Shown here: positions 15,083-23,582 of the stretch, in pieces
Layout: the number at the start of each line of letters is the position of its first letter
Position numbering within the stretch: the first letter of the stretch is position 1
Assembly: GCF_003355455.1 (NCBI RefSeq)
Contig: NZ_CP031358.1
Location: 248,001-312,000 of the forward strand
Direction of reading: 5' to 3'
DNA from: Erythrobacter aureus
Lineage (GTDB): Bacteria > Pseudomonadota > Alphaproteobacteria > Sphingomonadales > Sphingomonadaceae
DNA length: 64,000 bases
Notes under the pieces: model-generated
What the model saw: the letters and a program-made list of their open reading frames with translations, nothing else
What the model was told of the DNA's origin: nothing
Database searches by the model: none
Translations under genes and position numbers: made by a program

Positions 15083-15403
15083 TCAGGCCCAGGTCGTTTC
15101 GCAGGGCGCTTGGGAGCGGTCTTCGCAGCGGCAGGCGACGATTTCGTAATTGTCGAGCACCTTGATCGCGATCTCGTCGTGAAACTCGTCGAGAGCCGCC
15201 TCGATGACAGGATCGTCGCCCTCATCGACTTCCCGGGCAGCTGCTGCCTCAGGGTCGATCGAATAGCCATAGTAGCCGGAAATCGCATCGCGGTTCGCGT
15301 CATCAAGGTCTTCCGGATGCAGCTGGGCACCAGCAACAGCGGCGACCTGAATGATGACGTCGAGCTTCTCCGGCCCGGCGTCGGGGGTCGTGGTGGTATT
15401 CAT
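15083..15403 (-). CDS. hypothetical acidic protein
   Basis: A 106-aa very acidic soluble protein. The ATG at 15403 is chosen over one four codons upstream because GGAGAGTCCC precedes it. Two cysteines near the C-terminus (CRC). It follows the RES toxin gene by 23 bp and is followed directly by a GTG-start gene. Function unknown. Confidence 0.7.
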   Translation of the reverse strand: MNTTTTPDAGPEKLDVIIQVAAVAGAQLHPEDLDDANRDAISGYYGYSIDPEAAAAREVDEGDDPVIEAALDEFHDEIAIKVLDNYEIVACRCEDRSQAPCETTWA

Positions 15404-15426
15404 GGGACTCTCCATGGATTGTAAGG

Positions 15427-16125
15427 TCAGTCGGCGTCGCTGCCGAATGCGAGTTTCTCGTAGACGACAGTGATCGCATCACCGTCCCAGCGATACGTCA
15501 GGTGCCGCTCCTGGCGGCAGTCGGAAAGCATGCGCGGCCGGAAGACAGCAACGCAGGTGCCGCCCTCGTCGCGCACGCTGTTGTAAATCAGGCCGTTCGA
15601 GCCTTCGGCGCGCAGCCGCGCGGCGAGAGCCTGGCTGACGCTGTAATCGTCCGGATCGTAGATCGCCGGCGGAGCACCCTCGCGCAAATCGTCGAGGTCG
15701 CCGTCGAGCTTGGCTACGTAGCAGCGCATGTCGATGTCGATCGGCGGGGTGTTGGTCCGGGCGAGGAAGGCCGCGCGGTGGTGCTTTGTCTCCTCGACCG
15801 CGGTATCGATGTCCACGGCCGCGTAATAGGCGCCGAAGGCGGGCGTTGTGAAACGCCCGCCATGAGGATTGAGATGGGTGAAGGCGGCCATGATGGGCGT
15901 CGCACCCGGCCCCGTGACACGGTCTTCGACCGGCACGAGGCTCAAGTCGCCCACGTCTTCGCGCAGACGGTCGTTGGTCATGCTCTCGATTTCGAAGAGC
16001 GTTTCCAGCTCATGCGGCTCGACAATCTCGTCGAAGATCGAGACCGGCGGATAGACCGAGGCGACCAGACGATGGACGCGCCAACCCGTGGCCGCCAGCG
16101 GCGGCTGATATTTCGAATCTGCCAT
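15427..16125 (-). CDS. RES-domain toxin
   Basis: A 232-aa protein with the RES pattern: WRVHR near the N-terminus, GGRFTTPAFGAYYAAVDIDTAV with the catalytic-region Arg and Tyr in the middle (GGRF, AYYAA), a conserved Glu soon after, and a C-terminal GLIYNSVR segment. RES toxins degrade or modify NAD+ and stop growth. It starts two bases after the Xre antitoxin stop. The pair would act as a plasmid addiction module or defence. Type II toxin-antitoxin function is inferred from family and gene order. Confidence 0.85.
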   Translation of the reverse strand: MADSKYQPPLAATGWRVHRLVASVYPPVSIFDEIVEPHELETLFEIESMTNDRLREDVGDLSLVPVEDRVTGPGATPIMAAFTHLNPHGGRFTTPAFGAYYAAVDIDTAVEETKHHRAAFLARTNTPPIDIDMRCYVAKLDGDLDDLREGAPPAIYDPDDYSVSQALAARLRAEGSNGLIYNSVRDEGGTCVAVFRPRMLSDCRQERHLTYRWDGDAITVVYEKLAFGSDAD

Positions 16126-16127
16126 GG

Positions 16128-16532
16128 TCAGCCCCGTTCTGCGTCGAGATACTGGCGGACGATCTGGAGATCGCCGACATTGCCGGCCGTCATCCGGTCG
16201 AGCGCGCTGCGGCCGCCGAAGATCGGCGCCGTGTTGGGCTGGCGGATCCAGTCGTCGGCAATCTGGCGCACCGGCAAGAGGATGTGGAGCGCCTTGTAGA
16301 TCCCGAGGATGTACGAGATGCGCTCAAGCTTGTCGCGATCGATGCGCGACACCTTGCCGGCCTTCCAGCTCTGGAGCGTGGAGCGGCTTGTGAGGCCCAG
16401 GAGGCTCATCTGCTCCTTCTCGTCGAGGTTCCATGCCTTGGCGATGTTGAAGAAGGCACGGAGAGCCACAGCGCCCTTATCGGCGCTGGGTGTCTGCGGT
16501 TCTGCAAGAGCTGCGTGGGCCACTTCTTTCAT
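16128..16532 (-). CDS. Xre/MbcA/ParS-type antitoxin
   Basis: A 134-aa antitoxin partner of the RES toxin. The N-terminal helical part contains an Xre-like region (LLGLTSRSTLQSWKAGKV, about 44-61); the C-terminal half has the MbcA/ParS toxin-binding pattern, including NTAPIFGGRSALDRM and a QYLDAERG end. The ATG at 16532 has AAGG directly against it; GTG three codons in has better spacing to the same AAGG. Its promoter contains an inverted repeat at 16558-16584, likely its own operator. Confidence 0.87.
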   Translation of the reverse strand: MKEVAHAALAEPQTPSADKGAVALRAFFNIAKAWNLDEKEQMSLLGLTSRSTLQSWKAGKVSRIDRDKLERISYILGIYKALHILLPVRQIADDWIRQPNTAPIFGGRSALDRMTAGNVGDLQIVRQYLDAERG

Positions 16533-16557
16533 CCTTCAAGTCTGCCTTGGTCAGAAT

Positions 16558-16590
16558 ATACACATATCTGTTGGATATGTCCATATAATG
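16558..16590 (-). promoter_or_regulatory. promoter and operator of the RES-Xre pair
   Basis: On the minus strand TGGACA (-35) and TATATT (-10) are 17 bp apart. The spacer is the palindrome ACATATC-5-GATATGT (16562-16580), so Xre bound there would block polymerase. Autoregulation is inferred from the family. Confidence 0.65.
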
Positions 16591-16629
16591 AACATTGCGG
16601 CTCGGAAGTTCCGCGCTGCTCAGCGCGGG

Positions 16630-17313
16630 CTAGCCGTTGATGCGCACTGGCGTGAAGTGGATCGGCCGAAACTCGAAGCCGAATTCGCCATCTTCAAGGC
16701 CGGTGATCTCGCACCCCATCGGGAGAGCCTCGATCTTGGCGTCGAGAGCGTCATCCTCGGTGATGAGATAATGCTTGTTCTCGGCATCGGTCGAGACGAT
16801 GCGGCCGTTCCAGTAATCTGTCGGCAGCACGAGGTGCATTTCCATCTGCTGCTCATGGCCGGATTTCTTGTGGTGACCCTCGACGTGCTCGAAGATGTCG
16901 ACGAACAGATGGCAGTCGGTTTCATCGAATGCCTGGAAGAGAGCCTTCGGGTTGGCGCGCGGATCGATGTTCTCGAATTCGACGGCGAGGTCGACCCAGC
17001 GGTCGAGCAAGGTGCGCAACCACGTTTCGTCGATGACGCCGGTGCCGAGATCCTCGTCATCGAGCGCGAGGGTCTTATCGACAACGCGAAGACTGTTTTG
17101 GCCGTCAGGGCTGATAAGGCTGATCTCGATCTGCTCGGCGCTGACGCGCGCGAGGATCTGACTGCCTTCGTCGAGAACGAGGCGATAAGCGCCCGGCCCG
17201 CTGTCGTCGCTGGCGAACTCTCCGAGGTCGCAGCTGCAGAGGCGGCGGAGATTGTTGAGGGTGATGAGCATGTTTGCCGACCAGTCGGGCTGCTGGGCTC
17301 CGAGGACTTTCAT
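16630..17313 (-). CDS. hypothetical protein
   Basis: A 227-aa acidic soluble protein with paired cysteines only near the N-terminus (LCSC). No domain recognised. It overlaps the upstream gene by ATGA, and GAGGAAGAATCC precedes the start, so the two are co-translated. Confidence 0.75.
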   Translation of the reverse strand: MKVLGAQQPDWSANMLITLNNLRRLCSCDLGEFASDDSGPGAYRLVLDEGSQILARVSAEQIEISLISPDGQNSLRVVDKTLALDDEDLGTGVIDETWLRTLLDRWVDLAVEFENIDPRANPKALFQAFDETDCHLFVDIFEHVEGHHKKSGHEQQMEMHLVLPTDYWNGRIVSTDAENKHYLITEDDALDAKIEALPMGCEITGLEDGEFGFEFRPIHFTPVRING

Positions 17314-17834
17314 GGATTCTTCCTCTTGTAGGCTGCGATGATGGCGGCGGCCGGCGTTTCACCGTGAGCGATGGTATCCCATTCGCGGTCGTTGATGGAG
17401 CCGGTTTTCTCGGTGACGCGCCACAGGTCGGGCTCGTCGTCGTCGCCGTAGACCTTGCCGTCGAAATCCAGCTCGAGATTGCGGTGTTCCCCGAACCAGG
17501 TGAGTGCGGCCTGTAAGGTTGCGACCTCTTCTTCGGGCTCTTCGCACTCGAAGAAGTAACGGACGGGGTACGCGCCTTCGTCGCGTGCTCGCATGAAGTC
17601 GCCCCCGCAGGTGCATCGGCGTCCGAAAGCGTCAACGCAAATTGCGGGGACCTGAGCGCCGGTCACGAGGCTGCTGGCGACGGTAAGGCGCTTGGTCGCC
17701 TTGGAAACCCAGTCCTCGTAGCTGACGAACTCCCCTGCCCACTTCGGCATAAGAGAGGTCTCAGTGGCGGGACGGGGCCAAGACGTACCGACGTGGATGG
17801 TCGGCGCCCGTTCGGGCGTTGCTTCAGGCGGCAT
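17310..17834 (-). CDS. hypothetical protein
   Basis: A 174-aa soluble protein with a CTCGG cysteine pair at about 74-76 and another cysteine upstream, possibly metal-binding. C-terminus ends HGETPAAAIIAAYKRKNP, like the tails of small phage/plasmid proteins. AAGGAACTCTCC precedes the ATG. First gene of a two-gene unit with 16630-17313. Confidence 0.75.
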   Translation of the reverse strand: MPPEATPERAPTIHVGTSWPRPATETSLMPKWAGEFVSYEDWVSKATKRLTVASSLVTGAQVPAICVDAFGRRCTCGGDFMRARDEGAYPVRYFFECEEPEEEVATLQAALTWFGEHRNLELDFDGKVYGDDDEPDLWRVTEKTGSINDREWDTIAHGETPAAAIIAAYKRKNP

Positions 17835-17867
17835 GGAGAGTTCCTTGAAGGCTGATGGGCAGGCTGG

Positions 17868-18485
17868 TCAGGCAGCCAGCCGCGGAAGTTCGATTTCGAT
17901 GGGCTGACCGGCGATCAGCGAGGTCAACGACGATCCGGAGATGATGGTCACCGGGCTACCGCGCAGGCGGGACTTGGGACCGGTGCGGCCGGTATGGATG
18001 AAAAGGCCCGGCTTACCGCGCTGTCGACACAGGCAGCTGAAGGCTGCGACGTGCTCGGGCGTGATGGCCTTGCTGTAGCGCTTGGTCTGCACGAGGTACC
18101 ACATGTCGTCGATACAGATCTGCCCGTCTACGCCGCCATCGCCAGTGTAGGCGCGGTTGCGCTTCACCTTGTGGCCAGCCGCTTCCGCTGCATCGAGAAC
18201 GAGTTCTTCGACGGCGTGAGGGTTCATCTTGCGGATGTAGTTGATCACAGCGCCGGGATTATCGAGGCCGATCCGCTTGAGACGCTTGAGCGCGGCGGCT
18301 GCCTGAGCGCGCATCTTCTTGTGATAGGGGTTCGGCTTCTCACGCTTCTGGCCGACAACGACGTAGAGCGTAGCGAGCGCGCCGATAATCGTGACGAAGG
18401 AAATCGCAAGCACGAAGATGTTGAACTGCGATGTGAATGCCTGGATCGCGAGAAACAGGAGGTCTGGTGAGGGCTGAGAATTCAT
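17868..18485 (-). CDS. membrane-anchored Mrr-like restriction endonuclease
   Basis: A 205-aa protein with one membrane helix at about 21-45 followed by a cytoplasmic Mrr_cat-type PD-(D/E)xK nuclease domain: Glu94, GDGGVDG with Asp120, and the QTKRY motif (Gln133, Lys135). Such membrane-tethered nucleases occur on plasmids and phages; substrate (foreign or methylated DNA) is unknown. Overlaps the upstream gene by ATGA. No cognate methyltransferase is adjacent. Confidence 0.8.
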   Translation of the reverse strand: MNSQPSPDLLFLAIQAFTSQFNIFVLAISFVTIIGALATLYVVVGQKREKPNPYHKKMRAQAAAALKRLKRIGLDNPGAVINYIRKMNPHAVEELVLDAAEAAGHKVKRNRAYTGDGGVDGQICIDDMWYLVQTKRYSKAITPEHVAAFSCLCRQRGKPGLFIHTGRTGPKSRLRGSPVTIISGSSLTSLIAGQPIEIELPRLAA

Positions 18486-19177
18486 GCTGCGGCGGCTCCG
18501 GTGTTTTGGTCTTGGCCATGCTGCTCGGCGAGCACGGCAATATCTTTGCTGGATAGCTGGCCAGTCAGCCCGGCTATGAGCCAGGCCGCGTTGGCGGCTA
18601 CGTGGATCGTGGCTTCGGTGATCTTGCCCTGTTGCAGGGATTCCAGCCGACGACGGGTGATGACGACGTTTTTCGTCTCATCCCAGCAACCAGCGTTCTG
18701 GCTCCAGCTGGCCTCCCACTCGTCTTCGTCGCTCTCTCCGTCAATATCGTAGATATACGAGCCTGTAGCGACGGCGGCGTGGATGAGCTGGTGAAGGCGA
18801 ATAGGCCTCCCTTCGTCATCGGTGCTCTTGGTGATGGCGACCATGGTGTTGCGGGTCATGCGGGCAAGCGCGAGCGCGAAGACGTCGCAATCGCCGTTTA
18901 CATAGGCTTCCCGAATGGTGGAGCCGGCATGATGGCGCTCTGGCGAAGGAATTTGCCCGATCATGTAGATCAGTTCTTCGACGTCACCGCGATTGGCCCA
19001 GCCGATAGCGTGCACAATGGCGCTTCCACGCATGAGCCACATTGAGGCGTTGCGGGTGTCGACCTTGGCCCAGGCCTCGAAAGAGGCATCATCGACGACC
19101 ACATGGCGCCCTCCTGCCTCATCAAGGCCGAGTAGCCAGTAGGCGTTGTCGATAGGAAGGCGGTGAAGGAGCGTCAT
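18482..19177 (-). CDS. hypothetical protein
   Basis: A 231-aa soluble acidic protein with tryptophan-rich stretches and no recognised domain. Its stop overlaps the start of the Mrr-like gene, and it begins six bases after the gene at 19184-19675, so all three are one transcriptional unit. Ribosome site before ATG 19177 is weak, suggesting coupling. Confidence 0.7.
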   Translation of the reverse strand: MTLLHRLPIDNAYWLLGLDEAGGRHVVVDDASFEAWAKVDTRNASMWLMRGSAIVHAIGWANRGDVEELIYMIGQIPSPERHHAGSTIREAYVNGDCDVFALALARMTRNTMVAITKSTDDEGRPIRLHQLIHAAVATGSYIYDIDGESDEDEWEASWSQNAGCWDETKNVVITRRRLESLQQGKITEATIHVAANAAWLIAGLTGQLSSKDIAVLAEQHGQDQNTGAAAA

Positions 19178-19183
19178 GGGTGA

Positions 19184-19675
19184 TCAGGCCGCGCGCGAAA
19201 GCGGGTCGATGCCCATGGAGGAGAGGACAGCCTCGGCAATGCGTTCCTTGTGCTTCTCGATCACGGCTAGCTCTGCGTCGTCCGTGATATTGCCGAGAAG
19301 GCCGACTACGCCGATCTTGGCGACAGACTTCGCGGTGCAGCCGCGTACTTCAGGAGTCGACGAGCGCCAGCCGAGAGGGGCGGTAATCCCGCTACTGGAG
19401 GGGATGCCCTCATCCTCGTCGGAAACGACTTCGATCTCGCGCTCGAAGGTGAGCGACTGTTCGATGCCTACCGACTGGAGGTCGATACGGCTCATGTCGC
19501 CCTCGGCGTCATTGGAATCGTCGTTGCCTTCGAAGTGCTCGAGCGTGATCCACGGCTTGAAGAAGCCGACGCCAGGCACAGCGAAGCCCTTTGCGATGCC
19601 CGTGGGAGCATACTGGATATCGAAGCCTTCAGGGACTTCGATGGTCTCGGTGATGGATACTTTGATCTGCGGCAT
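19184..19675 (-). CDS. hypothetical protein
   Basis: A 163-aa soluble acidic protein, start ATG 19675 with GGAACCCCAC upstream. The N-terminal 50 residues are beta-rich; no domain recognised. A TATAAT -10 box lies 24-29 bases upstream, so it probably heads the 19675-17868 unit. Confidence 0.75.
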   Translation of the reverse strand: MPQIKVSITETIEVPEGFDIQYAPTGIAKGFAVPGVGFFKPWITLEHFEGNDDSNDAEGDMSRIDLQSVGIEQSLTFEREIEVVSDEDEGIPSSSGITAPLGWRSSTPEVRGCTAKSVAKIGVVGLLGNITDDAELAVIEKHKERIAEAVLSSMGIDPLSRAA

Positions 19676-19698
19676 GTGGGGTTCCAGCTGATGAGGAT

Positions 19699-19704
19699 AT
19701 TATA
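19699..19704 (-). promoter_or_regulatory. -10 element before 19675 operon
   Basis: TATAAT in the context GCATCCTCTATAATAT on the minus strand; shares CATCCTCTATAAT exactly with the element at 12620. No clear -35. Confidence 0.45.
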
Positions 19705-19734
19705 GAGGATGCTCAGGAATTATCGGCGCGGGCG

Positions 19735-20079
19735 TTATGCCTTTCGGGCGCGCGTGACCTTCGCAGCTTCGTTGAGCCAATCGCGTCCGCAGAAGTCTGC
19801 GAGCAGGTGAATGATGGTGCGCTCATCGAGCGTGCTTTCCTCGGTGGGTTCGAAATCACCCAGTGTGTGCATGGGATGGTCGATGTCGTTGTCCCAACTG
19901 GGCTGTAAGGGAAGGATGCCGACAGCCTCGGGGACGAAGAAGAGGTTGTTGTCTTCGAGAGCGCAGGCACCCCGCAGCCGCTTGAACTGCTCGGGGGTCA
20001 CTTCGCCAGTGATGACGAAGGATCCGGCCTGCTTGTAATTCGCGCCGTCGCGATAGCCGTAGTGAATGCGGGTGTTCAT
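19735..20079 (-). CDS. hypothetical protein
   Basis: A 114-aa soluble protein (N-terminal MNTRIHYGYRDGANYK), no domain recognised, one cysteine near each end. ATG 20079 is preceded by GAAAGACCAGAACC. It follows the C5 methyltransferase by 35 bp, probably in the same transcript. Confidence 0.7.
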   Translation of the reverse strand: MNTRIHYGYRDGANYKQAGSFVITGEVTPEQFKRLRGACALEDNNLFFVPEAVGILPLQPSWDNDIDHPMHTLGDFEPTEESTLDERTIIHLLADFCGRDWLNEAAKVTRARKA

Positions 20080-20114
20080 GGTTCTGGTCTTTCGTGAGAT
20101 GGAGCGGAGGGGCC

Positions 20115-21377
20115 TCAGGCCGCTTTGCGCTTGGGCGCGGAGCGGATAGGCTGTAGGAGAGATTCATCGCCGAGCGGGACAACCTCGCTTGGTGCGGCTG
20201 GGGCTAATCCAGCCGCCTTGGCGATCGAACTTCCGATGGCCCTGCCGAGGAGCGGCGGGACCGAATTTCCGAGCTGGCGATAGGCTTGAATTTTCGACGT
20301 TGAGAGCCGCACCCAATCAGGTACGGAATGGAGCCGGCAAGCCTCGCGGGCGGTTACGACGCGAGTGCCCTTCGTGTGGATGGGAACGACAGCGGTAAAG
20401 GAGCCATGCTCAGCATTGCTTCCGGCGCGCAGCGTAAGCGAGAGGCCATCAGGGTCGAGACGGTGACGGCGGCTGGTGGGTTCGTTGCCGCCAGGAGCGG
20501 TAGCAGCGAAGCGTTCGACAGAGGCCGGTTCGTGACGGGTCCGCTGCGAACAGGTGAGCCGGTCGCGCCGCCAGTCACGCTTGTAGCTAAGGTCGTCGGC
20601 ATCGTTGACGAGGCCGGCCATCTGCATGCCGTAGCGCGAGGTCGGGGCGATAGGGTCGATATCTACCCAGTCGCGATCCCAGAGCTCATCGAAGTCGTCT
20701 GCGTCGGCAAGGCCGTCGAAGGCGTCCCGGACGGTGGGCGTTTTGTGGAGCCACAGGTCTTCGCCTTCACCATGGGTCGGCTGAGGATACTCAGGGGCGG
20801 CCCGGTCATTGCGGTGAATGAGCAGGAAGACACGTTCACGGCGCTGCGGCACGCCGAAATCGATAGCGCGAAGCGTGCGGGGCTCGACCATGGAGTAGCC
20901 GGCGCGGAACAGGGTTTCGCGCAGGTCGTCGAGGATCGGCGCATTCTGCTGCTGCAGGAGAGTGGGAACCTGCTCCATGAGCATGTATCCGACACCCATT
21001 TCGATGCCGTGCTGGACGAAGCTGTCCATCAGCTTCGTGCGCGGGTCATTCGGGTCTTTCTTACCGATGGCGCTGATCGACTGGCAAGGAGGCCCCCCGA
21101 TGATGGCATCGGGAGTGCGCCCGAGCGCGAGTGTGTCGATGTCCTCACCAGCCGGCAGAGCATTGCGAATGGCCTTGGACTGGTTCTCCATGAGATCCAG
21201 CGTGAGGCTCTTGCCGTAGCTGAAGAGATATTCGTGCGTGGCGGTATTCACCGGCTCATTGTCGACGCCTACGTCGATATCGAAACCAGCCTGTTCGAGG
21301 CCGAGGCTCAGTCCTCCGAAGCCGGAGAACAGTTCGACCACGCGGCCGCGCCGTGTCGGGGTACTGGGAGCGGTCAT
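20115..21377 (-). CDS. dcm: DNA (cytosine-5) methyltransferase
   Basis: A 420-aa C5-MTase with motifs in order: FSGFGGLSLG (I, 17-26), GGPPCQS (IV, 94-100, catalytic Cys98), EQVP (a variant of the usual ENV, VI), QRRERVF (VIII) and RQLGNSVPP (X). It transfers a methyl group from SAM to cytosine in DNA; the target sequence is unknown. AAGGAAAAGTG precedes ATG 21377. No restriction enzyme adjoins it, so it is a solitary methylase that could protect the plasmid from host restriction. Confidence 0.92.
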   Translation of the reverse strand: MTAPSTPTRRGRVVELFSGFGGLSLGLEQAGFDIDVGVDNEPVNTATHEYLFSYGKSLTLDLMENQSKAIRNALPAGEDIDTLALGRTPDAIIGGPPCQSISAIGKKDPNDPRTKLMDSFVQHGIEMGVGYMLMEQVPTLLQQQNAPILDDLRETLFRAGYSMVEPRTLRAIDFGVPQRRERVFLLIHRNDRAAPEYPQPTHGEGEDLWLHKTPTVRDAFDGLADADDFDELWDRDWVDIDPIAPTSRYGMQMAGLVNDADDLSYKRDWRRDRLTCSQRTRHEPASVERFAATAPGGNEPTSRRHRLDPDGLSLTLRAGSNAEHGSFTAVVPIHTKGTRVVTAREACRLHSVPDWVRLSTSKIQAYRQLGNSVPPLLGRAIGSSIAKAAGLAPAAPSEVVPLGDESLLQPIRSAPKRKAA

Positions 21378-21450
21378 CACTTTTCCTTCGAGAAAGGGGG
21401 GCAATCACCCGTTGGCGAATGCCCTCCCCTTCCCTTCCTGAAGGATGAAA

Positions 21451-22194
21451 TCAGGCGGCCTGGCTCTTGCGCAGTTCCGCCACTTCATCCGCGAGGTGCT
21501 TGATCGCCTCTGCGGGCGTCATGAACGGGCAACCGGCCTCGTCGCGTGCCAGCGCGGCGGCTTCCCATTCGGCCTTGTAGTCGACGTCCTGAATGGAGCC
21601 CTTGCTGATATGGGTCAGGACGCCCTCAGCGAAGGTGCGATCACGGTCGCGCTCGTTGGGGCCGGCTTCGTCCCAAGTGCCCTCGCCCCAGTGTGCTTCA
21701 TGGCCAGCCTTGGCAGCCTGCTCGACATCGTCCTTGGTGATCGGCTTCGGCGGCCGATTGGCCTGTTCGAGCGTAGCGAGGATGGTGTCGATGTGCTCGT
21801 AGCAGAAGACGCGAACCTTCTGCCAGGCGAAGTAGGGCAGATTGCCGTCGTCTTCGGCCTCGATGGCGCGGGCGTTGTCGACGAGCTCCTTCAGCTTGGC
21901 TGCGAGCGCGCCGCGGTCTTCGGTACCAGCCGCAGCGGCGTTCCAGCTCGAGAGGAGGTGGTCGCACAGGGCATCGAAATGCTCATCGTCCCAGGTGTTG
22001 GGCTCGTCGAGGCGCGATAGCGACACAAGGACGTTGTCGCCGCGGTAGAAGCGGGTTTGGTTGATGCGGAGAGGATAACCCTCTTCGTCTTCCGCTTCAT
22101 CGTCGTCGATCATCGAGTAGTTGTGGTCGTCTTCGATCACGGCGATGGTCGGCATTTCGGTTTCGAGGGGTTCTTGGACCGGTGGGATGGCCAT
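21451..22194 (-). CDS. hypothetical acidic protein
   Basis: A 247-aa soluble, strongly acidic and helical protein, with no recognised domain. AAGGATTACCCA precedes ATG 22194. It is followed by the methyltransferase (73-bp gap) and preceded by the gene at 22219-22725 with a 24-bp gap. Confidence 0.75.
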   Translation of the reverse strand: MAIPPVQEPLETEMPTIAVIEDDHNYSMIDDDEAEDEEGYPLRINQTRFYRGDNVLVSLSRLDEPNTWDDEHFDALCDHLLSSWNAAAAGTEDRGALAAKLKELVDNARAIEAEDDGNLPYFAWQKVRVFCYEHIDTILATLEQANRPPKPITKDDVEQAAKAGHEAHWGEGTWDEAGPNERDRDRTFAEGVLTHISKGSIQDVDYKAEWEAAALARDEAGCPFMTPAEAIKHLADEVAELRKSQAA

Positions 22195-22218
22195 TGGGTA
22201 ATCCTTATGCAGCTGGGC

Positions 22219-22725
22219 TTAGTTTCCGGAGGTCGCGAGATCTTCGGTCTCGCTGCTGTCGGGCGATGGGAGGTACTTGGCCTCAGGAAGCTCGTCTTCC
22301 ATGTCGGCTTCGATGAAGTCTTCGAGATCAAGCTCGCAGGCCTCGACGCGATAGTTCTCGCCCTTGCAGGGTGCGGCGAGGGTCCAGGTCGTCACCTCGC
22401 GAATGATGCTCTTCGCTTCCTTGTAACTGGTACGGGTAGGCGAAGAGCCTTCGTGCAAGGTTGCCTTGGCGGCTTTGGCATTCTCGAATTCGAGGAAGTG
22501 GACGACCGAACGCATGCGGTATGGGAATTCGTTGCCGGAGCCCTTGATGGCTCCGGTCATGTCATCGACGCGCAGGAAGACTTTTCCGCCACCTTCGGCG
22601 ATCGAGTAGATCGGACCGTCGTAGAACGCGAGTTCTTCGGTGATCCGAAGGTCGGTCGTATAGGCATGGCCGTGCATGTTTTCGCCTTTGGCGAAGGGGC
22701 CAGCCGTGGTCTTGTTGCGGATCAT
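22219..22725 (-). CDS. hypothetical protein
   Basis: A 168-aa soluble protein, basic at the N-terminus and acidic at the C-terminus. No domain recognised. ATG 22725 has GAGACC upstream; an in-frame ATG 16 codons later is possible. A TATAAT element lies about 60 bp upstream. Confidence 0.7.
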   Translation of the reverse strand: MIRNKTTAGPFAKGENMHGHAYTTDLRITEELAFYDGPIYSIAEGGGKVFLRVDDMTGAIKGSGNEFPYRMRSVVHFLEFENAKAAKATLHEGSSPTRTSYKEAKSIIREVTTWTLAAPCKGENYRVEACELDLEDFIEADMEDELPEAKYLPSPDSSETEDLATSGN

Positions 22726-22784
22726 GTGCAGGTCTCTTGATGGCGTGGGGAATGAGCCAGACGAGAGGGGTGTCTCGTCTGGTC

Positions 22785-22790
22785 ATTATA
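22785..22790 (-). promoter_or_regulatory. -10 element before 22725 gene
   Basis: TATAAT in TTTCATCCTATAATGACC on the minus strand. Same CATCC-TATAATG core as the elements at 12620 and 19699, with a spacing two bases shorter. Confidence 0.45.
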
Positions 22791-22839
22791 GGATGAAATC
22801 GAAGCATTCCGGCGACCGGTTGGCCGCCTGCGCTAGCGG

Positions 22840-23271
22840 TCAGGCCGGCTCGACTTCCTTGAAGAGGTCGTCGGCCGTCGCGACGCCGTAGTGCGTTGCA
22901 ACCTGGGCGAGGATCTCGGGGAGAACCTTCAGGGACTCTTCGTGGAACTCGCGGACCTTCTTCTCGGTGACGCGCGCCTTCTCGAAGCGGACGGTGCGAT
23001 GATAGTCGCCGGCGCCGTCGGCATAGGTGCCTGACTGGTAACCCGAGCCATAGGAGGAGGTGCGGCAGCCTTCGCTGACGAAGAAGACGCTGGCCGAGGT
23101 GACGATGCCGCCCGAGGTGCGCTTGTGAGTGTTGATCTCGAGGAAGGCAGGGGCCGGAGGGCCGCCCATCGGGCTGCGGTCGCCTTCGGCCTGGATGACA
23201 GCGGGCAAAGCGATGCGGGTGCTGGCTTCCCAGCCGCTCTGGCCCTTCTTGACGGTGGTATCGAGGTTCAT
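22840..23271 (-). CDS. hypothetical protein
   Basis: A 143-aa soluble protein; AGGATATTTGCC precedes ATG 23271. The central part is Gly/Ser/Tyr-rich and the C-terminal 60 residues are helical and charged. It carries no recognised domain and follows the gene at 23316-23582 by 44 bp. Confidence 0.7.
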   Translation of the reverse strand: MNLDTTVKKGQSGWEASTRIALPAVIQAEGDRSPMGGPPAPAFLEINTHKRTSGGIVTSASVFFVSEGCRTSSYGSGYQSGTYADGAGDYHRTVRFEKARVTEKKVREFHEESLKVLPEILAQVATHYGVATADDLFKEVEPA

Positions 23272-23315
23272 GGCAAATATCCTGTTTTGGGTGGGGGAGA
23301 GAAGGAAATTGAGGA

Positions 23316-23582
23316 TCAGGCTGCTTTGGCGGTCTGGGCTGGCTGGTAGATGACTTCGTATCCAGCCGCTTCGCGCTCAGCGATCCAGCGCGACCAGGTG
23401 AGGCCGGTTGCCCGGCCGCTCTCGGATACGCGCTTGGCCCAGAAGTGGCGGCGAGCTGTGCCGGCATCGGCGACTTCGACGATGACGACGTTCTTGCCGC
23501 GCTCCATGGAATAGCCGCACAGGGCGATGCGCATTGGCGTCTCGCCCCGGCGGCCGTTCGGTTGGACGGTTACCTCGATCAT
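23316..23582 (-). CDS. hypothetical protein
   Basis: An 88-aa basic soluble protein, starting in an ATGA overlap with the large repeat protein upstream. Residues 47-75 (HFWAKRVSESG, then a WSRWIAEREA segment) suggest a helical region. No domain recognised. Confidence 0.7.
   Translation of the reverse strand: MIEVTVQPNGRRGETPMRIALCGYSMERGKNVVIVEVADAGTARRHFWAKRVSESGRATGLTWSRWIAEREAAGYEVIYQPAQTAKAA

Noticed and set aside
16309..17331. A 340-codon plus-strand frame over the Xre antitoxin and 16630 genes.
   Set aside because: Antisense mirror of two coupled genes and crosses the toxin-antitoxin promoter.
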